Below, piece by piece: positions 50,260 to 58,639 of a stretch of 64,000 bases of DNA (positions are counted from its first letter, which is position 1; each line of letters starts with the position of its first letter). This DNA comes from Streptomyces sp. F63. Lineage in GTDB: Bacteria; Actinomycetota; Actinomycetes; Streptomycetales; Streptomycetaceae. Made by a program: the position numbers and the translations under genes. The stretch lies in NCBI RefSeq assembly GCF_018070345.1, contig NZ_JAGPXX010000004.1, forward strand, positions 186,001 through 250,000. The letters are read 5' to 3'. The notes below the pieces were generated by a model. The model saw only the letters and a program-made list of their open reading frames with translations. It made no database searches and had not been told where the DNA came from.

Positions 50260-50646
50260 TCAGGCGGCGGCCTTCGGGGCGTTGACGTCGCTCGGCAGCG
50301 CCTTCTGGGCCACCTCGACCAGCGCGGCGAAGGCGTTGGCGTCGTTCACCGCGAGCTCGGCCAGGATCTTGCGGTCCACCTCGACGTTGGCGGCCTTCAG
50401 ACCCTGGATGAAGCGGTTGTAGGTGATGCCGTTGGCGCGGGCCGCGGCGTTGATCCGCTGGATCCACAGCTGCCGGAAGTCGCCCTTGCGCTTCTTGCGG
50501 TCGTTGTAGTTGTAGACCAGGGAGTGGGTGACCTGCTCCTTGGCCTTGCGGTACAGGCGGGACCGCTGGCCCCGGTAACCGCTGGCCTGCTCGAGGATCG
50601 CCCGGCGCTTCTTGTGGGCGTTGACTGCCCGCTTGACGCGTGCCAC
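50260..50646 (-). CDS. rplT: 50S ribosomal protein L20
   Basis: A 128-residue RNA-binding protein required early in 50S assembly. [59 protein letters not shown] and [25 protein letters not shown] are near-universal landmarks (given in part). ATG start with AAGGAG upstream. It is the third gene of infC-rpmI-rplT. The C-terminal 10 residues are Ala-rich, as in other actinobacteria. Confidence 0.98.
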   Translation of the reverse strand: MARVKRAVNAHKKRRAILEQASGYRGQRSRLYRKAKEQVTHSLVYNYNDRKKRKGDFRQLWIQRINAAARANGITYNRFIQGLKAANVEVDRKILAELAVNDANAFAALVEVAQKALPSDVNAPKAAA

Positions 50647-50763
50647 TTGTTTAACTCCTTGTACGGGGCCGCGGGATGGTCACGCGGCCCGGATCGACGG
50701 GGTCCCGGTGGTGCGGCGCACCGCCCCGGTCCGCGTCCTTCCGGACGCCCGGGGCGGTCTGCG

Positions 50764-50958
50764 TCACTTGCCGAGAAGCTTCTTGATCTTCTTGGCGTCG
50801 GCCGGGGCCATCTCGGTCTTGCCGGCAAGACGGCGCGTCAGAGTGGACGGCTTGTGCTCGAGAAGGTGGCGGCGACCGGCGCGCTGGCGCATCACCTTGC
50901 CGGAGCCGGTGAGCTTGAAGCGCTTGCTGGCACCACTGTGCGTCTTGTTCTTCGGCAT
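50764..50958 (-). CDS. rpmI: 50S ribosomal protein L35
   Basis: A 64-residue protein: [34 protein letters not shown] and a basic, hydrophobic C-terminus ending LLGK. Full length for the family. ATG at 50958 with GAGGAGAGAACGGCG upstream. It lies between infC and rplT. Confidence 0.98.
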   Translation of the reverse strand: MPKNKTHSGASKRFKLTGSGKVMRQRAGRRHLLEHKPSTLTRRLAGKTEMAPADAKKIKKLLGK

Positions 50959-51107
50959 GTCGCCGTTCTCTCCTCGTCGGTGGCGCCTCCCCGGTCCGGG
51001 GACCGGCCTGCGGAAGCGTCAGTTGGTTCGGTTGGTGTCCGGGGCGGCCGCCCCGGACGGGTTTCCCGCGCGGGCCCACCGGGCCCGCGACCGCGGGACT
51101 CCCGGGA

Positions 51108-51731
51108 TCACGACGCCTCGGCGGGCTCCTCGGCGGGCTGCTGCTCACCGGCGGCGGCTCCCTGGCTCTCCGCCTTGCGGGCCGCCTTCAGCTCGCGGGC
51201 CTCGGCCATCGCCTCGGTCTTCTTCTTGTGCGGACCGAGAACCATGATCATGTTCCGGCCGTCCTGCTTGGGGTTGGACTCCACGAAGCCCAGGTCCTGG
51301 ACGTCCTCCGCGAGCCGCTGGAGCAGCCGGTAGCCCAGCTCGGGGCGGGACTGCTCACGGCCGCGGAACATGATCGTGATCTTGACCTTGTCGCCCTGCT
51401 TGAGGAACCGGACGACGTGACCCTTTTTGGTGTCGTAGTCGTGCGGGTCGATCTTCGGCCGGAGCTTCATCTCCTTGATGACCGTGTGCGCCTGGTTCTT
51501 GCGCGCCTCACGGGCCTTCATGGCCGACTCGTACTTGAACTTCCCGTAGTCCATGAGCTTGCACACGGGGGGGCGGGCGTTCGCCGCCACCTCGACCAGG
51601 TCGAGGTCATACTCCTGTGCGAGCTCCAGTGCCTTGGCAAGCGGCACGATGCCGACCTGCTCGCCACTGGGACCGACGAGTCGTACCTCGGGGACTCGGA
51701 TCCGGTCGTTGATGCGGGGCTCGGCGCTGAT
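51108..51731 (-). CDS. infC: Translation initiation factor IF-3, probably with an AUC start codon
   Basis: A 207-residue factor that prevents premature subunit joining and checks start codons. [59 protein letters not shown] and [22 protein letters not shown] cover both domains. The conserved N-terminus [10 protein letters not shown] is encoded from an ATC at 51731, with GAGGAGG four bases upstream and no ATG, GTG or TTG there. The next in-frame GTG upstream, eight codons earlier, has no ribosome site and lies ahead of the Shine-Dalgarno. E. coli infC uses AUU, so an AUC start and autoregulation by IF-3 are likely. The C-terminus is Glu/Ala-rich. Confidence 0.93.
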   Translation of the reverse strand: MSAEPRINDRIRVPEVRLVGPSGEQVGIVPLAKALELAQEYDLDLVEVAANARPPVCKLMDYGKFKYESAMKAREARKNQAHTVIKEMKLRPKIDPHDYDTKKGHVVRFLKQGDKVKITIMFRGREQSRPELGYRLLQRLAEDVQDLGFVESNPKQDGRNMIMVLGPHKKKTEAMAEARELKAARKAESQGAAAGEQQPAEEPAEAS

Positions 51732-52034
51732 GGGGCCTCCTCGGTTAGCACCCACGCGGCCGCCTGGCGGACAGCCGCGTAACGTCTGTTCTGACGACCA
51801 CCGCGCGGCACGCAAAAACGCCCCGGACGGGACACAGGCGGAGCTCCGCGGAAACCGGGAGCACCACCACGGTTCACCGCGGGGCGCATCGACGGCGCCA
51901 GCCGTCCGCGAAAGCGGGCCGGAGGCACTGCCTGACCGGTGACCCGCCGGCCGTGAAGCCGGTCAGGTGGGAGAACGGAGCCTCCACTTGCGGGTCGGCC
52001 ACATGAGTGTCCGACCGGTCGTAAACCCAATATA
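51732..52034 (-). promoter_or_regulatory. Promoter and long leader of the infC operon
   Basis: TATATT on the minus strand (52034-52029) is the most AT-rich point nearby and a good -10 element. It leaves a leader of about 290 bases before infC. Close to the start codon, CGCGGC and GCCGCG arms around CCGCCAGGCGG form a hairpin. The leader could mediate control by IF-3 or L20, but no known leader motif was recognised. Confidence 0.5.
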
Positions 52035-52116
52035 CCAGCGCCCGGGCCGCTCGTCGCACGGGCGCCGGCGGGCCCTAGGCTGAGGGCGTCCCCTCCACCG
52101 AAAGTGAAGTTGAGCC

Positions 52117-52509
52117 ATGAGCGACACCTCTCCGCAGCAGCCCGCCGCATCCGGCCCCGGCCCCGACGGACCCGGCCCCGACTTCGACAGCATGACGCGG
52201 GACATCGCGGAGGTGCCCGCGGTGGAGGTGATCACGACGGTGGCGGTGCACCTGATGAGCGCGGCGGCGGTCAACCTCGGCCTCGCCGAGGAGGGCCCGG
52301 AGCACAAGGACCTGGACGAGGCGCGAAAGCTGATCACCGCGCTGGCCGGGCTGGTCACCGCGAGCGCCACCGAGGTCGGCTCATACCACGCCTCGCCGCT
52401 CCGGGACGGGCTCAAGTCGCTCCAGCTCGCCTTCCGCGAGGCCTCCGTGGTGCCGGACGAGCCGGGTCAGGGCCCCGGCGAGAAGTTCACCGGGCCCGTC
52501 TTCGGCTGA
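52117..52509 (+). CDS. DUF1844 family protein
   Basis: A 130-residue protein beside infC, as usual in actinobacteria. It shows FDSMTRDIAEVPAVEVITTVAVHLMSAAAVNLGLAEE, HKDLDEARKLITALAGLVTA and LRDGLKSLQLAFREAS (landmarks in part). The fold is a small helical bundle; function is not known. ATG start with a Gly/Pro/Ser-rich N-terminal tail. It is divergent from the infC operon, about 80 bp from the predicted promoter. Confidence 0.93.
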   Translation: MSDTSPQQPAASGPGPDGPGPDFDSMTRDIAEVPAVEVITTVAVHLMSAAAVNLGLAEEGPEHKDLDEARKLITALAGLVTASATEVGSYHASPLRDGLKSLQLAFREASVVPDEPGQGPGEKFTGPVFG

Positions 52510-52694
52510 GACCGGGCCGCCCGGTGGGGGCGGGGAAGGCGGGTGCGGATCCGGATCACCGCGTCCGGCCCCGGGGCGGCCGGACCGGAGCGCCGGAGCC
52601 CGCCACCCCCGTCCGGGCGGTTGCGCCGGACGGCGACGGGCTCCCGCTTCCGCCGCGCCGCCCGGCTCCCGGTGGCGCGGCGGTCCCGGGGGCA

Positions 52695-53432
52695 TCACCC
52701 CGGGCCGTGCCCGGCGTCGGCGGCCGCGGCCTCGTCGGCGATCTGCCGCGGCTCGCCGGCCGGGTGCGTCACCCCGTGCACGACCGCGGCCAGCGCCCCG
52801 CCGGCCAGGGGCGCCAGGATGAACAGCCAGAGCTGCGCCAGGGCGTCCGGGCCGGCGAAGATCGCCGGCCCGATGGACCGGGCGGGGTTCACGGAGGTGC
52901 CGGTGAGCGGGATGCCGACCAGATGGACCGCGGCCAGCGCCAGGCCCATCGCCAGGCCGTCGAAACCCACCACCGCCACCCGGTGGGTGACGTCCAGGAT
53001 CACGTAGACCAGCAGGAAGGTCAGAACGGTCTCGGCGACCAGCGCGCCGAAGGTGTTGACGCCGACCGGCGAGCGGTAGCCGTAGCCGTTGCTGCCGAAG
53101 GCGCCGCTCGTCTCCAGGCCCGGCACCTGCTTGGCCAGGATGAACAGCAGCAGCGCTCCGGTGATGCCGCCCAGCACCTGCGCCACCCAGTACTCGACGG
53201 CCGCCCGCAGGGACATCCGCCCGGCCATGAGCATGCCCAGGGTGACCGCCGGATTGATGTGGCAGCCGGATACGGGCCCCAGCGCGTAGGCCAGGGCCAG
53301 AAGAGTGAAGCCGAAGGCCAGAGCGATGCCGACCGTGCCGATGTACTCCGCGCCGAGCACGGCCGAGCCCACCGCGAAGAACACCAGCAGCAGCGTGCCG
53401 AGGAACTCGGATACGGCCTTGCGCGTATCCAT
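52695..53432 (-). CDS. Aquaporin / MIP family channel
   Basis: A 245-residue membrane protein with six membrane helices and the two half-helix NPA motifs in GCHINPAVTLGMLMAG and TGTSVNPARSIGPAIF. The residue set around the pore (Arg after the second NPA, His in AAVHLVG) resembles water-selective AqpZ more than the glycerol facilitators. ATG with GGAGGG upstream. The C-terminal 25 residues are hydrophilic and Ala-rich. It is probably a single-gene unit and may help osmotic adjustment. Confidence 0.93.
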   Translation of the reverse strand: MDTRKAVSEFLGTLLLVFFAVGSAVLGAEYIGTVGIALAFGFTLLALAYALGPVSGCHINPAVTLGMLMAGRMSLRAAVEYWVAQVLGGITGALLLFILAKQVPGLETSGAFGSNGYGYRSPVGVNTFGALVAETVLTFLLVYVILDVTHRVAVVGFDGLAMGLALAAVHLVGIPLTGTSVNPARSIGPAIFAGPDALAQLWLFILAPLAGGALAAVVHGVTHPAGEPRQIADEAAAADAGHGPG

Positions 53433-53489
53433 GACGCCCTCCTCACAGAGATCGTTACGACTCTCCGCATTGTGGGGCGTTTTCGGGCA

Positions 53490-54230
53490 TTACGCCTCTC
53501 GGGTGAAGAGCGGCTCCCCCGGAACCGCCGTCCCCTCCGGAAGCGGAGCCAGGTCCAGCCCGCGCACCAGACGGGCGCGCAGCACCTCGTCGGCCGCGAG
53601 CGCGCCCGCCACCCGCCGCGTGGTCTCGCCGGGGTCGGCCGCCGGGCCGAGAAGGAGAGCGAGGGTCCCGTCGGTCTCCTCCGCCGGGACGAGATGGGCG
53701 CGGACGACGCCCGGCTCGGCGGCCAGCACCGCGCGCAGTGCGTCCCGGACGGCCGGGTCCGCGAGCGGGTCGGCGCTCTTCCGGCCCTCGGCCAGCGCCC
53801 GCAGTGCCGGGCCGGTGAGCTCGTACGGCACCGGGCCGGCCAGGTCCAGGACCACCGTGTCGGCCTGCTCGTGGGCCGCGGCCCGCAGCGCCTGGTGGAG
53901 CGGTACGGCGACCGGCCTGGCCCGCGGGTCCCAGCGGGCCAGCGTCTCGGTGGAGGTGAAGGCGGGCAGGGCGCGGCGGCCGCCGGGGGCCTGGAGGGTG
54001 GGCACGGCCATGTCGCTGGTCTTCTCCCGGCGCAGGCCGTCCGCACCGGTCTCGGTCTCGCCGAGGACGGCGACGACCGGCACGAGCAACCGGGTGCCGG
54101 TCAGCGCGGACAGCACCTCGGCCTCGGCGGCGCGGTCGTCCGCGTAGGCGGCGAGGGCGGCGGCCAGCCGGGGGTCGGCGGAGCCGTCGTCGTCGGAGAA
54201 GGGGGAATCCGGGATGTTCTTGAGGGCCAC
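53490..54230 (-). CDS. SseB family protein
   Basis: A 246-residue protein. IPDSPFSDDDGSADPRLAAALAAYADD, LLVPVVAVLGE, TSDMAVPTLQAPGGRRALPAFTSTETLARWDP and RPVAVPLHQALRAAAHEQADTVVLDLAGP match the actinobacterial SseB N-terminal domain family (landmarks in part). The biochemical role is not known. The GTG at 54230 has no ribosome site, but GATACCCT lies at the distance of a -10 element for a leaderless mRNA. It lies 57 bp upstream of the aquaporin gene on the same strand. Confidence 0.85.
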   Translation of the reverse strand: MALKNIPDSPFSDDDGSADPRLAAALAAYADDRAAEAEVLSALTGTRLLVPVVAVLGETETGADGLRREKTSDMAVPTLQAPGGRRALPAFTSTETLARWDPRARPVAVPLHQALRAAAHEQADTVVLDLAGPVPYELTGPALRALAEGRKSADPLADPAVRDALRAVLAAEPGVVRAHLVPAEETDGTLALLLGPAADPGETTRRVAGALAADEVLRARLVRGLDLAPLPEGTAVPGEPLFTREA

Positions 54231-54431
54231 GGGTCGAGGGTATCGGCCGGGCCGGCGGCCCCCGGCGGGGGTTCGCCTCTGCCGGAGGCCGTGCGGCTGG
54301 GGCGGTGGGGGGCCACCGGGGCGGCCGACGCACCGGGCCACGGCGCTCAGGGAGCGCCGGCATGACGTCACCGACGGGGGCACCGGCGTGCAGGGGACGT
54401 CACCGAGGGGGGCACCGGCGTGCAGGGGGCG

Positions 54432-55703
54432 TCAGCGCAGGGGGAAGAGAAGGTCCGGGTCGCGGTTGCGGCGGCCGGCGTGCCAGAGGACGCCCGCGGC
54501 GGCGAGGAGGGCGCCGCCCGCCACGGCGGCGGACGCGGCCGGCAGCGCGCCGCCGCCCCCGCCGTCCCCGTCACCGGCCGGGCCGGCGCCGAAGTAGCGC
54601 TTCTCGTACGGGACCGGGCTCGGCCGCTGCGGGCGGGGGGCGAGCGCGCCGCCGGCCCGGATCGCGGCGGCCGGGTCGACCATGCCCCGGCCCAGGGCGT
54701 CGTCGCGGCCGCCGGGCGGCGCGTCCCGCGCGGTGTCCTCCAGCAGCCGCTTGACCTGCGCGGGGCTCAGATCGGGGTGGGCGGAGCGGACCAGGGCCGC
54801 CGAGCCGGACACGAACGCGGCGGCGGCGCTGGTGCCCCAGCCCTCGTAGTAGCGGCGGTCCGGGTCGGCTATGACGACGTCCACCCCGGGGGCGCAGACG
54901 GTGGCGTACCAGCGGCGGGTGGAGAAGGGCGCGCGGACGCCGAGCCGGTCGACCGCGGTGACGGCGATGACGCCGGGATAGGCGGCCGGGTAGGAGACCC
55001 GGTCGCCGTCCTCGCCGCCGTTGCCGGCGGAGGCCACCACCACGGCGCCCTTGCTCAGGGCGTACTGCACGGCGGAGTCCTCGCCCGGCTCGGGGTGCGC
55101 GGACTCGCTGTCGTCGCCGAGGGACAGGTTGATCACGTCGGCGCCCTGGTCCGCCGCCCAGCGGATGCCTTCGGCGAGCGCTCCGCCGCGGCTGCCGCGG
55201 GCCCGCTTGCGGGCCGGGTCGCTGTCCTCCAGGATCACCCGGACCGGGAGGATCCTGGCGCGCGGGGCGACGCCGAGGACCCCGTCGCCGTTGCCGGGGC
55301 CGTGTCCGTGGCCCGCGATGATCCCGGCCATGGCGGTGCCGTGCCGGGCCCAGGCCCGGTCGCCGGGCCGCGCGCCGAAGCCGATGAAGTCCTTGCCCTC
55401 CAGCACCTGGCCGGTGAGGTCCGGGTGGTCGCCGTCGACGCCGGTGTCGAGGACGGCGACGGTGACGCCCTCCCCCTGCGTGGTCCGCCAGGCCTCCTCG
55501 GTGCGGAGCGCCTCCAGGGGCCACTCCTGGTCGCGTATGGAGTCGGCGTGGGCCGGGGCCAGGCCGGCGGTCGCGGCGGTGGCCGCGAGGGCGAGGAGGA
55601 GGGTTGCCGCGGCCCGGCGCACCCGGGCGGCGAGCGGACGGGAGGCGAACGGACGGGAGGGCGGCGGGCCGGCCCCGGGCGGGGCGGGGCGGTCCGGGCT
55701 CAT
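54432..55703 (-). CDS. Mycosin-like membrane-anchored subtilisin (S8) protease
   Basis: A 423-residue serine protease. An N-terminal signal (ATLLLALAATAATAGLAPAHA) precedes the catalytic domain with Asp in VAVLDTGVDGDHPDL, His in RHGTAMAGIIAG, the oxyanion Asn in VVVASAGNGG and Ser in GWGTSAAAAFVSG. A C-terminal membrane helix (ASAAVAGGALLAAAGVLW) with a basic cytoplasmic tail gives the mycosin layout. Mycosins belong to type VII secretion loci, but no ESX gene is in the window. The ATG overlaps the upstream stop by four bases (ATGA), so it is coupled to the partner gene. Confidence 0.92.
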   Translation of the reverse strand: MSPDRPAPPGAGPPPSRPFASRPLAARVRRAAATLLLALAATAATAGLAPAHADSIRDQEWPLEALRTEEAWRTTQGEGVTVAVLDTGVDGDHPDLTGQVLEGKDFIGFGARPGDRAWARHGTAMAGIIAGHGHGPGNGDGVLGVAPRARILPVRVILEDSDPARKRARGSRGGALAEGIRWAADQGADVINLSLGDDSESAHPEPGEDSAVQYALSKGAVVVASAGNGGEDGDRVSYPAAYPGVIAVTAVDRLGVRAPFSTRRWYATVCAPGVDVVIADPDRRYYEGWGTSAAAAFVSGSAALVRSAHPDLSPAQVKRLLEDTARDAPPGGRDDALGRGMVDPAAAIRAGGALAPRPQRPSPVPYEKRYFGAGPAGDGDGGGGGALPAASAAVAGGALLAAAGVLWHAGRRNRDPDLLFPLR

Positions 55704-57109
55704 TCCGGCTCCTTCTCTGCGTTCTCTGCGGCGGCGCGGAAGCCGCGTTCGACGCGGTCCGCGATGCCCCGGGCGTCGTGGCCGAGGCCGGCCTGCGCGG
55801 GCGCGGCGGTGGCGCCGTCGGCCGTGGCCTCCTCGGCGGAGAGCCGGTCGCTCACCGTGCGGCCGTCGGCGAAGCCGGAGACGGCGTAGACGACGGCCGG
55901 CAGATCCGGCAGCACGCGGACGGTCCAGGAGGCGCGCTGGGCGTCGCCGAAGTCCTCGGCCGGGGTGTCCGGGGCGGCGTACGGACGCGGGATCAGGTCG
56001 GCGCGGTCGCCGAGGTTCTCGCGTTCGAAGCGGTCGTGGAGCGCCTTCATCGCGGCCCGGTCGGTGCGGGTGACGACCAGTCCGACGGTGGTGACGCTGC
56101 TGCTGGTCGCGTCCACGTAGGTGGCGCGCAGCAGGCGTTCGCAGCCGGCCGGGGAAAGGACCTTGGCCAGCAGCGGGTCGAAGGCGGCGGCGCAGTCGCC
56201 GTCCGGGGCGACGGCGATCCGGACCCACGTGCGGTCGGTGCCGCCGGGGCCCGCGCCGTCACCGGAGAGCGAGCGGGGGAAGATCGTGTCGACGGGGATG
56301 CTGTGCCAGAGGCCGCGTGCCCGGGTGAACTCGCGGTCCACGGCGGCCTGTTGGCCGGAGTCACCGGTCAGCCAGCTGCCCGCTGCGGCCCCGCCGAGCA
56401 GGCCGAGGCCGAGGACGAGGCAGCCGGCGACGGCGGCGGTGCGCACGGGAGGCCGCATCCGCGCCAGCCGTTCGACGACCGCCCGGGGGGTGAGGCGGCG
56501 GAGCCGCTGCCGGAGCGGGAGGCGGGGGAGCTCGCGGTCGCCACCGCCCGGCCGGCCGCCGTCCCAGTTCTCCCAGTCCTCCCAGGGGAAGCGCGGCCGG
56601 GGCGCGGCGCCGGACGCGTCCCCGCGGTCCGGCGCCCCGGCACCGCCCGGCTCCCCGGCCGGAGAAGCCGGGGGGAACCAGCTCTCCCCCGCAACACGCG
56701 GCGGCCGCTGCGGTTGCGGAGGCACACCCGGCCACGGCGGGGCGCCGGACGCGTCCCCGCGGTCCGGTGCGAGGCCACCACCGGGCTCACCGGCCGAGGA
56801 GGCGGCAGGAAACGAGCTCTCCCCCGGAACACGCGGCGGCCGCTGCGGCGGCACACCCGGCCACGGCGGGGCGCCGGACGCGTCCCCGCGGTCCGGTGCG
56901 AGGCCACCACCGGGCTCACCGGCGGGAGGCGCCGCGGGAAACCAACTCTCCCCCGGAGCACGCGAATCCCCCGGCGTCCGCGGCGGCACACCCGGCCGGG
57001 GCGGAGCGGCGGGCGGGGGCGGGCCGGGCCACGGCGGCGGGCCGCCGGGCGGCGGGGGCGGGAAGTCCTCGGGCCGGCGGGCGGACGCGCGTGACGCCTC
57101 GGCGCTCAT
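55700..57109 (-). CDS. Membrane protein with Pro-rich repeats, coupled to the mycosin-like protease
   Basis: A 469-residue protein. The first 190 residues are cytoplasmic and Pro/Gly-rich, with three tandem units of about 45 residues, each containing GES-FP, AGEPGG and APDRGDASGA. A single membrane helix (VAGCLVLGLGLLGGAAAG, near residue 235) leads to an extracytoplasmic domain of about 210 residues with two cysteines (DGDCAAAF and PAGCERLL) and WVRIAVAPDG, SSVTTVGLVVTR. No known family is recognised. ATG at 57109 with AAGGGGGG upstream. Translational coupling suggests it is a partner or substrate of the protease. Confidence 0.85.
   Translation of the reverse strand: MSAEASRASARRPEDFPPPPPGGPPPWPGPPPPAAPPRPGVPPRTPGDSRAPGESWFPAAPPAGEPGGGLAPDRGDASGAPPWPGVPPQRPPRVPGESSFPAASSAGEPGGGLAPDRGDASGAPPWPGVPPQPQRPPRVAGESWFPPASPAGEPGGAGAPDRGDASGAAPRPRFPWEDWENWDGGRPGGGDRELPRLPLRQRLRRLTPRAVVERLARMRPPVRTAAVAGCLVLGLGLLGGAAAGSWLTGDSGQQAAVDREFTRARGLWHSIPVDTIFPRSLSGDGAGPGGTDRTWVRIAVAPDGDCAAAFDPLLAKVLSPAGCERLLRATYVDATSSSVTTVGLVVTRTDRAAMKALHDRFERENLGDRADLIPRPYAAPDTPAEDFGDAQRASWTVRVLPDLPAVVYAVSGFADGRTVSDRLSAEEATADGATAAPAQAGLGHDARGIADRVERGFRAAAENAEKEPE
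56620..56985. repeat. Three in-frame tandem repeats within the membrane-protein gene
   Basis: Blocks around CGGCGGGGCGCCGGACGCGT and GAGGCCACCACCGGGCTC recur about every 120-135 bp. They encode the three 45-residue Pro-rich units; the two units nearest the N-terminus are nearly identical, the third has diverged. Confidence 0.8.
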
Positions 57110-57323
57110 CCGCCCCCCTTCGGTTCGTGCTCGCCCGGGCCGCTGGTCACCGTGCGGGGCAGGCCTGTTCATGGTCGGTCGTGCCACCGGCAACCGGAAG
57201 GCCGTGGCATGGGCGTCACTCTACGACGCGGAACCGAGGGTGCGGCAACCGATACGGACGCTTGGCCGGTTTGCCCGAGCCGTCCCCCTACCCCGCGGTA
57301 ATGCCGTCTGGCAGGGTGACCGC

Positions 57324-58529
57324 ATGGCCGCCCCGCACCGAGACAGGGCCCGCTACGACCGGGCCACCGACCGTTTCGACGCCCCGCTGGCGATCGTCGA
57401 CCTGGCGGCTTTCGACGCCAACGCCGCCGACCTCGTCCGCCGCGCGGGGGGCAAACCGCTCCGGGTGGCGTCCAAGTCGGTGCGCTGCCGGGCTCTGCTG
57501 GACCGGGTGCTGGCCCTCGACGGCTTCTCCGGGGTGATGTCCTTCACGCTGGCCGAGTCGCTGTGGCTCGCCCGGTCCGGGATGACGGACGTCCTGCTGG
57601 CGTATCCCTCGGCCGACCGGGCGCGGTTCGCCGAACTGACGGCCGATCCCAAGCTGGCGGCGGCGGTGACCGTCATGGTGGACGACCCGCGCCAGCTCGA
57701 CCTGATCGACGCCGCGCGGGCGGGCGACGGCCGCGAGGAGGTGCGGGTCTGCCTGGAGCTGGACACCTCGCTGTGGCTGCTGGGCGGGCGGGTCCGCATC
57801 GGGCCGCGCCGCTCGCCGCTCCACGCCCCGGAGCAACTGGCGGAACTGGCCCGCTCGGTGGCCCGCCGCCCCGGCTTCCGGCTGGTGGGGCTGATGGCGT
57901 ACGAGGGGCATGTGGCGGGGGTCGGCGACGCGGTCGCGGGCCGGCCGCTGCACTCCCGGGCGGTGCGGCTGATGCAGGCGGCGGCGCGGCGGGAGCTCGC
58001 GGCCCGGCGGGCGGAGGCGGTGCGCGCGGTGCGGGAGGCGGCGCCGGGGCTGGAGTTCGTCAACGGCGGCGGAACGGGGAGCGTGCAGCACACGGCGGCC
58101 GAGGAGGCGGTGACGGAGATCGCCGCCGGCTCGGGCCTGTTCGTGCCGCGCCTGTTCGACCACTACACCTCCTTCCACGGCCGTCCGGCGGCGCTGTTCG
58201 CGCTGCCCGTCGTCCGGCGCCCGGGGCCCGGGGTGGCGACCGTCCTGGGCGGCGGCTACCCGGCGTCCGGAGCCGCGGGCAGGGACCGGCTGCCGGTGCC
58301 GCATCTCCCGGAGGGGCTGCGCTACGAGCCGCTGGAGGGCCCCGGGGAGGTGCAGACACCACTGCTGGGCCGGGCCGCGGACGAGCTGCGGATCGGCGAC
58401 AAGGTGTGGTTCCGGCACGCCAAGGCCGGTGAACTGTGCGAGCGCTTCGCGGAGCTGCTGCTGGTCGAGGACGACCGGGTGGTGGCCACGGTGCCGACCT
58501 ACCGGGGCGAGGGGCAGACCTTCCTCTGA
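57324..58529 (+). CDS. PLP-dependent amino acid deaminase/aldolase (alanine racemase N-terminal fold)
   Basis: A 401-residue enzyme. APLAIVDLAAFDANAADLVRRAGGKPLRVASKSVRC contains the PLP lysine in VASKS. GVMSFTLAESLWLARSGMTDVLLAYP, GFRLVGLMAYEGHVAG and EFVNGGGTGSVQHTAAEEAVTEIAAGSGLFVPRLFDHY follow (landmarks in part), as does the C-terminal metal site region with DKVWFRHAKAGELCERF. This is the D-threonine aldolase / D-serine dehydratase-like group; the substrate is not certain. ATG at 57324. It is divergent from the mycosin-partner gene. Confidence 0.9.
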   Translation: MAAPHRDRARYDRATDRFDAPLAIVDLAAFDANAADLVRRAGGKPLRVASKSVRCRALLDRVLALDGFSGVMSFTLAESLWLARSGMTDVLLAYPSADRARFAELTADPKLAAAVTVMVDDPRQLDLIDAARAGDGREEVRVCLELDTSLWLLGGRVRIGPRRSPLHAPEQLAELARSVARRPGFRLVGLMAYEGHVAGVGDAVAGRPLHSRAVRLMQAAARRELAARRAEAVRAVREAAPGLEFVNGGGTGSVQHTAAEEAVTEIAAGSGLFVPRLFDHYTSFHGRPAALFALPVVRRPGPGVATVLGGGYPASGAAGRDRLPVPHLPEGLRYEPLEGPGEVQTPLLGRAADELRIGDKVWFRHAKAGELCERFAELLLVEDDRVVATVPTYRGEGQTFL

Positions 58530-58639
58530 CCGCGTCCCGGTGGACCGGCCGCGGAAACCGCTCGGACCGCGCGGCCGGCCCACCGGCACGTCGCCGGTCA
58601 CGCCCGCCGTTCGTTCCACCGGGACGGGCGTGCCGTCGG

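Noticed and set aside
54432..57109. A type VII secretion locus suggested by the mycosin-like protease
   Set aside because: No WXG100, EccC ATPase or EccD-like membrane gene is present on either side within the window.
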